Shown here: piece by piece, positions 26,212 to 33,949 of the stretch
Numbering within the stretch: the stretch's first letter is position 1
Layout of the letters: each line of letters starts with the position of its first letter
Origin: Alteromonas_E sp965248545
GTDB taxonomy: Bacteria > Pseudomonadota > Gammaproteobacteria > Enterobacterales > Alteromonadaceae
NCBI GenBank assembly: GCA_965248545.1
Contig: OZ252110.1
Location: 2,294,001 to 2,358,000, forward strand
Direction: 5' to 3'
Length of the DNA: 64,000 bases
Position numbers and translations under genes: made by a program
The notes under the pieces: generated by a model
What the model saw: only the letters and a program-made list of their open reading frames with translations
What the model was told of the DNA's origin: nothing
Databases searched by the model: none

Positions 26212-27894
26212 GTGGGTACACACACTATTTCGACAATTGGTCAATTAGCCGAATACGCGAACTATTCTTTACTCGATAGCTTAGTCTGTGATCCCGATGC
26301 GTCAAAATCTGGCATTGACCATGACCCACGACAAGTGTTCTCTGGCCACTATGTGCCAATCAAGCCGACTCCTATCGCTGCGCCGCAATATGTTGCTCAC
26401 AGCAGTGCATTGTTCAACGAGTTATGCCTTGACGATGCGCTTGCGCAGTCTCCCGACTTTATCCGCTTATTCTCGGGTGATGTTGCTTCGCTTCCCCCGC
26501 CAATGCGACAAATCGGCTGGGCCACAGGCTATGCTTTGTCGATTTATGGGACCGAATATACGCAGCAATGCCCCTTTCAGACGGGGAACGGATATGGTGA
26601 TGGACGTGCCGTATCTGTCCTCGAAGTCGTAATCGCGAACAAACGCTGGGAAATGCAACTAAAAGGCGGCGGACGCACCCCTTACTGCCGGGGGGCCGAT
26701 GGTAGAGCTGTGCTGCGCTCGAGTGTTAGAGAGTTTCTAGCACAAGAGTTCATGCACGCGCTGGGCGTTCCCACCTCTCGCTCGTTGTGTTTGTTAGTAT
26801 CAAACACTGAGCGTGTTGATCGGCCGTGGTATACGCCGGGTTCATGGTCTCCTGACCCCGATGTCATGGTGTCAAACCCTGTCGCTATTACCACCCGAGT
26901 TGCGCCTTCTTTCTTGCGTGTTGGTCAGCTTGAGCTATTTGGACGGCGAGCGCGTATTGGTGCGCATCCGAATGCGATGCAAGAATTAGAAGCCATCGTT
27001 CTGCACGTGATTGCGCGCGAATATGACCAAGAGATCAATCACAATGCAACGCTCAGTGACAAAGTGTTGTCGCTGGCAAACGCTTTTCGGGCACGTTTAA
27101 CGACATTGGTAACCCATTGGTTGCGAGTCGGATACTGTCAAGGCAATTTTAACAGCGACAATTGTGCCGTTGGCGGGTTTACGTTGGACTATGGGCCTTT
27201 TGGGTTTTGCGAGGCGTTTGATCCTGTATTCCAGCCGTGGACAGGTGGTGGTCGACACTTTTCGTTTTTTAATCAACCTGTAGCGGCAGAGCAAAACTTT
27301 GCGATGTTTTGTCGCGCCGTGGAACCATTACTATCGTCTGAGCCAGAGGCTCTGGCGCGACTAGAGGAGGTTCGAGCCGGTTTCTCGCAGGTGATGGAGC
27401 GTAAAATCGAGGCTATGTGGGCCGCAAAACTCGGACTTGAGGCATATGATTCGGCATTGTTAGTTGAACTGTTACAGTTAATGGTTAAGACATCGGTTGA
27501 TTACACCATGCTCTTTCGAGAGTTGTCTTACCTTCCTGAGGATGTCTCTGCGTTGTACCCGTCTTTTTACAGCGAGTTAACGCCCGAATTAACCCACGCT
27601 TGGCAGGCATGGTTTGAACAGTGGCGAGCGGCAGTCGCGGAAAATGAGCCCCGATCTGTGGTGAGTGAAAAAATGCTGAGCGTCAATCCCAAATATACGT
27701 GGCGTGAATGGCGAATTGTACCGGCTTACGAGCAGGCTGAACGTGGTGACTATGCATTGATTTATGAACTGCAAGCATTGTTTTCTAAGCCATACGAAGA
27801 ACAGTCTGAGCGCGACAACCGTCAGTATTACCAGCTGCGACCGAGCGAGTTTATGCGTGCAGGCGGTGTAGCGCACTACAGTTGTTCTTCATAA
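26212..27894 (+). CDS. selO: SelO family protein adenylyltransferase (YdiU), variant active site
   Basis: Pseudokinase-fold enzyme that transfers AMP to proteins and is linked to redox homeostasis. 560 aa with family motifs in order: EMQLKGGGRTPYCRGADG, LRSSVREFLAQEFMHALGVP, GRRARIGAHPN and DYGPFGFCEAFDP. The metal/catalytic loop reads QGNFNSDN where many SelO proteins have HGVLNTDN; the DN and the later Asp are kept. The C-terminus ends SCSS, as is common in the family, with Cys where eukaryotic forms carry selenocysteine. The start is GTG at 26212, preceded by GAGGGAG. Confidence 0.9.
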   Translation: MGTHTISTIGQLAEYANYSLLDSLVCDPDASKSGIDHDPRQVFSGHYVPIKPTPIAAPQYVAHSSALFNELCLDDALAQSPDFIRLFSGDVASLPPPMRQIGWATGYALSIYGTEYTQQCPFQTGNGYGDGRAVSVLEVVIANKRWEMQLKGGGRTPYCRGADGRAVLRSSVREFLAQEFMHALGVPTSRSLCLLVSNTERVDRPWYTPGSWSPDPDVMVSNPVAITTRVAPSFLRVGQLELFGRRARIGAHPNAMQELEAIVLHVIAREYDQEINHNATLSDKVLSLANAFRARLTTLVTHWLRVGYCQGNFNSDNCAVGGFTLDYGPFGFCEAFDPVFQPWTGGGRHFSFFNQPVAAEQNFAMFCRAVEPLLSSEPEALARLEEVRAGFSQVMERKIEAMWAAKLGLEAYDSALLVELLQLMVKTSVDYTMLFRELSYLPEDVSALYPSFYSELTPELTHAWQAWFEQWRAAVAENEPRSVVSEKMLSVNPKYTWREWRIVPAYEQAERGDYALIYELQALFSKPYEEQSERDNRQYYQLRPSEFMRAGGVAHYSCSS

Positions 27895-27945
27895 CGCTAA
27901 TATAATTTGCGTATGCTGGCAGCTGGTCGGCGCGAGGTTTGTCTA

Positions 27946-28806
27946 TTAGTTAGAGGGCGCTTTGATCGCCAATTTTGAAAACAGCGAACGGCCTAACTTG
28001 GCAACAATTTGATTGCGCTCTCGCAAGGCTAAGTCAGTCTCAGTAAGATAAATCACTATGATGATAGGTTCGCGTTTCGGATGCCACAGCACTGCTGTGA
28101 TGCCTCTCGAACCGTTCTCACCGGCGCCGGTCCTGTCTGCGATCGACCAACCGTGGGGTAATACCGAGCGCAATAAACCTGCCGAGATAGTGTTTTGCTG
28201 CATCCAGCGCATAAGCTGTATAGCGTCTAGCTCCGTTAGGATATCGCCAAACAACAATGTTTGCACAGTATGCGCCATCGCCATTGGCGTAGTGGTATCT
28301 CGCACATCGCCTATGATGGCCTGATTCAAGTCCGGCTCGATGCGATCAAGGCGCGTGAATGAATCCCCCAGTTTTCTCACAAACGTCGTCAATTCCTTGG
28401 GACCTCCAATGCCCGTTAGCACAATATTGGCCGCGGTATTATCACTTGTGAGCATGGTCGCTGCACAGGCATCTCGGAAGGTTATGGATTGGCCGACGCG
28501 TTTTTTTGTGATGGGTGACCATTCAACTAATTGTTGCTCGCGAATGATGGTCCCTCGTTCGAGATTTACACTGCCCGTGTCGGCATCGTGAAGCAGCTTA
28601 GCACAAGCGAGCAGTTTAAATGTACTCATCATCGGAAAGCGTTCGTCGCCGCGATAACTCCATACTGTTGAGTCAAGGGTATCGATAAAGGCGATGCCAA
28701 TTCTGCCTGAGATCTGTTGCTCTATTGATAGAACCTGCTGTTCTAATGGTGATGCTGTGCAAAGAGACGCACACAGCGCCATTATGGGAAAGAGTAAAGA
28801 TTTCAT
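27946..28806 (-). CDS. Class A beta-lactamase, carbenicillinase (CARB/RTG) type
   Basis: 286-aa periplasmic serine beta-lactamase with an N-terminal signal (MKSLLFPIMALCASLCTA). All active-site motifs are present: S61-T-F-K64 (Ambler S70/K73), S121-D-N123, Omega-loop E157-P-D-L-N (Ambler E166), and R225-T-G227 where most class A enzymes have K-T-G. The RTG triad, together with LLRSVLPHGWSIADRTGAGE and ACAATMLTSDNTAANIVL, is the CARB/PSE pattern. Expected activity is hydrolysis of penicillins, including carbenicillin. There is no integron, transposon or ampR beside it, so it looks chromosomal. Confidence 0.93.
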   Translation of the reverse strand: MKSLLFPIMALCASLCTASPLEQQVLSIEQQISGRIGIAFIDTLDSTVWSYRGDERFPMMSTFKLLACAKLLHDADTGSVNLERGTIIREQQLVEWSPITKKRVGQSITFRDACAATMLTSDNTAANIVLTGIGGPKELTTFVRKLGDSFTRLDRIEPDLNQAIIGDVRDTTTPMAMAHTVQTLLFGDILTELDAIQLMRWMQQNTISAGLLRSVLPHGWSIADRTGAGENGSRGITAVLWHPKREPIIIVIYLTETDLALRERNQIVAKLGRSLFSKLAIKAPSN

Positions 28807-28830
28807 AACGTCCTTGGTGCAGTTGCTTGT

Positions 28831-29928
28831 TTAGCCAGCTTTGGCTATAGATATAGCTGCCTGAAGCGTCTCACAGATCTCAACATCACTCCAGTCGTCA
28901 GCAGCGTCGCCCACTTGTATTTCAAACCGACTGTAATGATTATCCGTTGGCATCAAACGGTCAAATAACCAAATTTTATCTTTGCTAGCGAACCGTAGAG
29001 CCGCTTCAGTCAACTGCTCCGGAGCCACCGGCAACTCAACAACGAAACTATTGGTTTGGACGGCAAAAGGCAGCGCATGTGCACCAAAAGTTTTTTCGAT
29101 AGCGGCCGCGAGAGACGCGGCTCGGGTCCGAAAGTCTGGTATTCTGGGTAGGTAGTGTTCAACTCCCCAAAGTGCCGATAAGACGAGCGGAAAAACAGAG
29201 TGAATATCTCCACCAAACCGGGTTTTCCAAGGGCGAAGTGATTCAATAAAATGAGCGTCTCCGGCGATGATCCCACCCGCCAAAGCCCCTAAACCTTTAT
29301 ACAGGGAGACGTATATGCTATCAGCAAGGGCTGCAACTTGTAAGTAGGTTTTGTTCCAATACCCGGCAGACTCAAATAAGCGTGCTCCATCAAAATGTAA
29401 GGCGCTATTATTCGCCTGGGTAAATGACTTTATGTTCTCAAGAACATGCCACTCTGGGAGTTGAAATCCAGCCCTCCGGATGGGCAGTTCAACTACTACT
29501 GCTGCGAGCTTTGCGGGCAAGTCGTCCACATCCTCCTTTGTGTTGGCTTGATAGGGGTGGCCAAACTTAATTGCGCGGAGTGATAACAACTCTTGATACG
29601 CGAGTGCTTCGTCAACTTCTAAGTGACATTGCGGGTGGATAGCGATGGTGCGGCTATGCTTGAGCTCAGACCAACGTTTCAATGCGCACAACTGCCCGAC
29701 CATGCCTTTGTGGACAAACATTGCGCGCTCTTTTCCAAGTAAATCGGCAAACTGCGTTTCCAATATATCAATGGCAGGTCCTTCGCCATATGAATCGAGT
29801 GACAGGTCCACTTCAGAGCGCTTGAGCATATCCGCTAACTGCTGGCGCTGTGAGCGCGGTTTATGTCGCGTCAAAAAGCGTTCACATTGCGACCGCAGCG
29901 GATGGTTAATACCGAGCGATTGGTTCAT
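28831..29928 (-). CDS. Threonine aldolase family PLP enzyme
   Basis: 365-aa fold-type I PLP enzyme of the beta-eliminating lyase/threonine aldolase family. LHFDGARLFESAGYWNK contains the Asp and Arg that hold PLP, and the Schiff-base Lys is in VSLYKGLGALAGG (canonical SKGLGAP). Expected to cleave threonine or allo-threonine to glycine and acetaldehyde, although related enzymes act on other beta-hydroxy amino acids. Its ATG at 29928 overlaps the stop of the upstream metalloprotease gene (TGATG); a GTG directly before it is a less likely start. Confidence 0.85.
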   Translation of the reverse strand: MNQSLGINHPLRSQCERFLTRHKPRSQRQQLADMLKRSEVDLSLDSYGEGPAIDILETQFADLLGKERAMFVHKGMVGQLCALKRWSELKHSRTIAIHPQCHLEVDEALAYQELLSLRAIKFGHPYQANTKEDVDDLPAKLAAVVVELPIRRAGFQLPEWHVLENIKSFTQANNSALHFDGARLFESAGYWNKTYLQVAALADSIYVSLYKGLGALAGGIIAGDAHFIESLRPWKTRFGGDIHSVFPLVLSALWGVEHYLPRIPDFRTRAASLAAAIEKTFGAHALPFAVQTNSFVVELPVAPEQLTEAALRFASKDKIWLFDRLMPTDNHYSRFEIQVGDAADDWSDVEICETLQAAISIAKAG

Positions 29929-32804
29929 CACTGACTGCTCTTTCGAACATCGAGCTTCCTAACCAACAACACAGCAGACAACAATGCCCACAGCCAATAC
30001 ATGCTACCACCGCTATCATTGTTAGGTGCCGGTGGTGTTGGCGTTGTTGGAGAATTCGCGACCGTAGGGTCAGTACCATTAGTGAATTCTTGCAGGTTAG
30101 TGAATCCGTCATTATCTGCATCAAGGCTGGCATCGGCGGGATCAAGCGGGTCGAAACCAAACTCTGTCTCGAAACTATCAGGCATGCCGTCACCATCGTC
30201 GTCCTCATCGCTATTATTCCCTACACCGTCACCATCTGTATCAATACTTTCCGTTGGATCTAGTGGAAAAGCGTCGTCTGGATTCAGTACGCCATCATTA
30301 TCACTGTCGTGATTCGGATCGTAGATAAATTCATCTGCAAAACGGCTCGCAAAAGCAATACTGACAGGTTTGTTCAATCCTCCGATATTGGCTGCGACTA
30401 CAATATCCAAGAATGCGCCGGTGTCACCGTCATAACGCAAAATCTCGTCCGTATCGGTTGAACAAACGTATACGTGTTGGTCAGGGCCAATCGCAATGCA
30501 GCCTGGTTGCCCGAGGCCGCCGCTTCCAGCACTGATAAAGGTATCGATAAATTGTCCTTGCGGAGTGAAGCGGCTGACGGTGCCATTGCCAGCGTTTGTA
30601 ACCAACAACTGGCCTCTTTCGTTGAACGCCATATGCTCTGGCTTATCCAATCCGGTGCTGGCGAAGATGGTAGGAGCTTCAAAGGGGTCACTCGGGTTGA
30701 CGGTTAGCACCTGGTTGGCACTTCTTGATACAACGTAAGCGAATGAAGTATCAATCACTTCTATGTCGCGATAAACCTCACTTGAATCAATACTCGAGCT
30801 GAATTGGTTGCCTTGCGACGTTAGCGCGAAGCCTTGCACATGACTAATGCCCAGTCCGCTGTTCACGTATAGGCGGCTTCCTAGTCGCGCGAGGTGCGCG
30901 GCAAAATTGGTCGCCAAATTGCGGCGTGGGATGGCAATTGATGCGACTTGGCGTTGGCGGTCAAATTGCATCACGTCACTAAATGCAACAAAAAACAATT
31001 GCTGATCGGGCGCCACAATTAAATCCGAGCGGAATGAAAAGCCACCGTCTTCAACTTGATACACGGTTTCCAGAAAGGCGCCAGTCTCCGGAGCAAAACT
31101 TAAAATCGCATGACTATCGGCGCTGACGACCAACAGTTCACTTTGTGCCAGTGTGGGGGCTGCAAAAAAATCGGGGACGCCATCATTGTCGTCATCTCTA
31201 TCTGCAATATCACCGATACCATCACCGTCTGCATCAAATTGCTCCTGAAAATCATTGTCGAGGGTATCTCTGCTCGCTCCAAACGTGTCACCGTCGTTAT
31301 CGATACTGTCTCTAGGATCGAGTGGAAGTGCATCTTGAGCATCCACAACACCGTCACCGTCATCATCGGTATCGCTATTATTGCCAATGCCGTCACCGTC
31401 GGTATCTAGACTCTCAGCTGGATCAGAAGGAAATGCATCAGTATTGTTACCGACTCCGTCGTTGTCATCATCGCTGGTTTCGTTCACAAAGAATGGAAAA
31501 TGATCGTCGGTATCGTCAACACCATCTGCGTCTGTGTCGGGTGTTGTTTTACTCGGCGGCGCAATGGTGCCTGGCACAACTTGCGCCCGTAATGCCGCGT
31601 TTTGCAGCGCAAATTCATTCATTGTTCGTGCATTGTTCGCAACTGCCGCGTCACCACAAAGATCACCACCACAATCATTGTGTATATTAGAGAACAGTGA
31701 CAACTTGTAGTTGCGGTTTTCATCTCCGGTGCCAATCGATGACATAACCGTATTGTATTGATGTAGTGCGATCAATGCGCCGGAGTAGGGCAGCGCACCA
31801 ACACTGTTGCCATTGACTTGCTGATGACCCGCGCCGAAATTATGACCTACCTCATGCGTAAAGGTATTGAGACAATTAGAGCCACCGCTGATCCCCACGT
31901 TGCTGACATTAATGAGCACATCTGTATTGGCGTTCGGAAAACGGGCCACACCACAGACTTCACGTTCATTTAAGTCGTGGGTTCGAATCATTGCGACCAA
32001 GTCGGCACCAACACGCTCTCGTTCATTGGCGATGCCCAATAGTGACGGATCGGTCGTTGTAGTGTTGTCATTGTCTAACGCCGTCGCCATTAGGTTTAGT
32101 GCGTCGAGGCTTGATGGTTGGGTAAAGTCTACGAACTGGGTTCCCACTAAACGCAATTGCATATGGACATCACTATTGACAAAAGTTTGATTGGCTTTTG
32201 CAATCAAATGATTCAACAGTGTTTGTGTCATTTCGCCTGGGTAGGCTGCGACTATGTTGGGTGTGTATAACAAAAGCGTATCAACAATCGCGGGATCTTC
32301 GGCAGTCGGAGTAGCGGAAGCGTTAGTTTGTCGCTGCGGTGCAGACGCGATATTCAGCGTATCATTTTCGTATAATGCGGGTAATAAGCGACTTTTGCTG
32401 ATATCGACAACCCACATGTCATGGTCATGTATTTCGAAATAATATTGGCCTGCTTGGCTGTATATTTCACCTATTGCGGTTGAATCTCCGCGGGTCATCA
32501 ACACCGTCATTGCGCCGAACTGTTCCGTACTAGAAACAGAGCGGAAGAAACTGTGGTGTTCGGACAAATGTTGCGCCTTGCGCAGCGTGACACTTAAACT
32601 GGGCCTAATGAAATCGAGCGGTAAGGTATTTTTTGAGCGGCTAGATGGCGTTAATTCAATGTGTTGGACGATTGTTTTGCCTTGCACTGATAGGTGTGCA
32701 GGGGCGACTTTAGCATTGACGTGAGATGCGAATAAAGCGCTCCCTAAACATACTATCAATAGCTCAATCAGACGGTTGGTTTTTTTCGCTACTCCATTAC
32801 GCAT
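29928..32804 (-). CDS. Secreted metalloprotease with TSP3 repeats, beta-propeller and GlyGly-CTERM
   Basis: 958 aa. Signal peptide at residues 1-32, then a prodomain and a reprolysin-like (M12) zinc domain with THEVGHNFGAGHQ (His317, Glu318, His321, His327) and Met-turn at Met354 (NTVMSS). Next come thrombospondin type 3 calcium repeats (DTDGDGIGNNSDTDDDGDG), an NHL-like propeller (about 535-800) and a second TSP3 block (about 815-905). The C-terminus is NNDSGGSMYWLWALLSAVLL plus basic residues: a GlyGly-CTERM tail, as processed by rhombosortase after type II secretion. Probably an anchored or released surface protease. It overlaps the aldolase gene by one base. Confidence 0.9.
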   Translation of the reverse strand: MRNGVAKKTNRLIELLIVCLGSALFASHVNAKVAPAHLSVQGKTIVQHIELTPSSRSKNTLPLDFIRPSLSVTLRKAQHLSEHHSFFRSVSSTEQFGAMTVLMTRGDSTAIGEIYSQAGQYYFEIHDHDMWVVDISKSRLLPALYENDTLNIASAPQRQTNASATPTAEDPAIVDTLLLYTPNIVAAYPGEMTQTLLNHLIAKANQTFVNSDVHMQLRLVGTQFVDFTQPSSLDALNLMATALDNDNTTTTDPSLLGIANERERVGADLVAMIRTHDLNEREVCGVARFPNANTDVLINVSNVGISGGSNCLNTFTHEVGHNFGAGHQQVNGNSVGALPYSGALIALHQYNTVMSSIGTGDENRNYKLSLFSNIHNDCGGDLCGDAAVANNARTMNEFALQNAALRAQVVPGTIAPPSKTTPDTDADGVDDTDDHFPFFVNETSDDDNDGVGNNTDAFPSDPAESLDTDGDGIGNNSDTDDDGDGVVDAQDALPLDPRDSIDNDGDTFGASRDTLDNDFQEQFDADGDGIGDIADRDDDNDGVPDFFAAPTLAQSELLVVSADSHAILSFAPETGAFLETVYQVEDGGFSFRSDLIVAPDQQLFFVAFSDVMQFDRQRQVASIAIPRRNLATNFAAHLARLGSRLYVNSGLGISHVQGFALTSQGNQFSSSIDSSEVYRDIEVIDTSFAYVVSRSANQVLTVNPSDPFEAPTIFASTGLDKPEHMAFNERGQLLVTNAGNGTVSRFTPQGQFIDTFISAGSGGLGQPGCIAIGPDQHVYVCSTDTDEILRYDGDTGAFLDIVVAANIGGLNKPVSIAFASRFADEFIYDPNHDSDNDGVLNPDDAFPLDPTESIDTDGDGVGNNSDEDDDGDGMPDSFETEFGFDPLDPADASLDADNDGFTNLQEFTNGTDPTVANSPTTPTPPAPNNDSGGSMYWLWALLSAVLLVRKLDVRKSSQ

Positions 32805-32832
32805 ATCAATCCTCCAAGGACGCTCGATTTAT

Positions 32833-33768
32833 TCAGAGAGTGTTTATCCACGCATAACCCGCAATGGTGAATGGCACCGATACTACAGTTGTTATAGCCA
32901 CTATGTTTGCCGCGAGATCAGCATTACCACCCATATTTTTCACCATGATAAAGCTTACCGCAGCCGTGGGCGCGATCGACATAAACATCACGGTTAGTAG
33001 TTGTGTATGTGTAAAGTTAAATGTAACGCCCAATGCTACAGAGGTTAAAGGGTAGAGTAAGCACTTACATATAGTTGCAAATATTAATGCCAAAGAGTGA
33101 CCTTTCATTTGCCCGAATCGAATCGATGCACCGGTGCACAGCAGTGCGAGTGGCAAGGTCAATTGTGCGAAATAGTCCAAGCTAAGCGTGGCAATTTCAG
33201 GCATGGGTAACTGCCAATAGCTGACCATTAGTGCCAATAAAATTGCCACGATTATCGGGTTTTTGATCATTTCGAGTAGCGTTTGACCGGGTTTGAGTTT
33301 ACGCGGTAAGTAATGATTGAGGACCCACACGGACAACACGTTATAGAGCAAGATCAACGCCCCCATATACACGGCTGCTTGGGCAAAGTCTTCGGTATTG
33401 AATGTTTTTGCGGCATAGGCTAATCCGATTACCCCAAGGTTGGCGCGGAAACAACCTTGCACGATTACGCCTCTATCCTGACGCTCGGTGAACAACATAT
33501 GCGTTGAAAGTAAACTGAAGATGAAAAAAATCGCAGTAACTGATAATCCTAACGCGATCATTTGCTCGTCGGCAGCGCTTTGAAAGTCTGCTTGACTGAT
33601 CGACATAAACAGTAGGGCTGGTAACGCGTAATTGAATACGAGTTTCGAGCCACCTGCGACGAAAGCATCGCTGATATGGCCGAAGCGATACAACAGCTTT
33701 CCAAGTACCAGAAGGACAACAACCGGTCCGATAACATCGATAGAAAATTTGACGATTTGATCGTGCAT
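32833..33768 (-). CDS. AEC family (auxin efflux carrier-like) transporter
   Basis: 311-aa inner-membrane protein with about ten spans, typical of the AEC family: an N-terminal IGPVVVLLVLGKLLYRFG segment, KLVFNYALPALLFMSIS and IMVKNMGGNADLAANIVAIT near the C-terminus. Members export malate, other organic acids or similar anions; the substrate is unknown here. Divergent from the M16 peptidase gene. Confidence 0.88.
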   Translation of the reverse strand: MHDQIVKFSIDVIGPVVVLLVLGKLLYRFGHISDAFVAGGSKLVFNYALPALLFMSISQADFQSAADEQMIALGLSVTAIFFIFSLLSTHMLFTERQDRGVIVQGCFRANLGVIGLAYAAKTFNTEDFAQAAVYMGALILLYNVLSVWVLNHYLPRKLKPGQTLLEMIKNPIIVAILLALMVSYWQLPMPEIATLSLDYFAQLTLPLALLCTGASIRFGQMKGHSLALIFATICKCLLYPLTSVALGVTFNFTHTQLLTVMFMSIAPTAAVSFIMVKNMGGNADLAANIVAITTVVSVPFTIAGYAWINTL

Positions 33769-33949
33769 TTAGATAGTGCCGAAGTGAGGGTAAACATTAT
33801 CTTACGATGAATCGACTGGATTCTAAACTACTCGCGGTTTACTCACTGTGCAATGTGCCAGAATTGGTTTAATTTTGCTTCTGCCGTTATGGTTAAGTGA
33901 TAAAAATACAGTCGTATATTAAAAAAGCGACGTGGATTAGGAGCCCAAT

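Noticed and set aside
31110..31690. + strand open frames opposite the metalloprotease
   Set aside because: They are antisense to the TSP3 calcium repeats, and the biased repeat composition creates open frames by chance.
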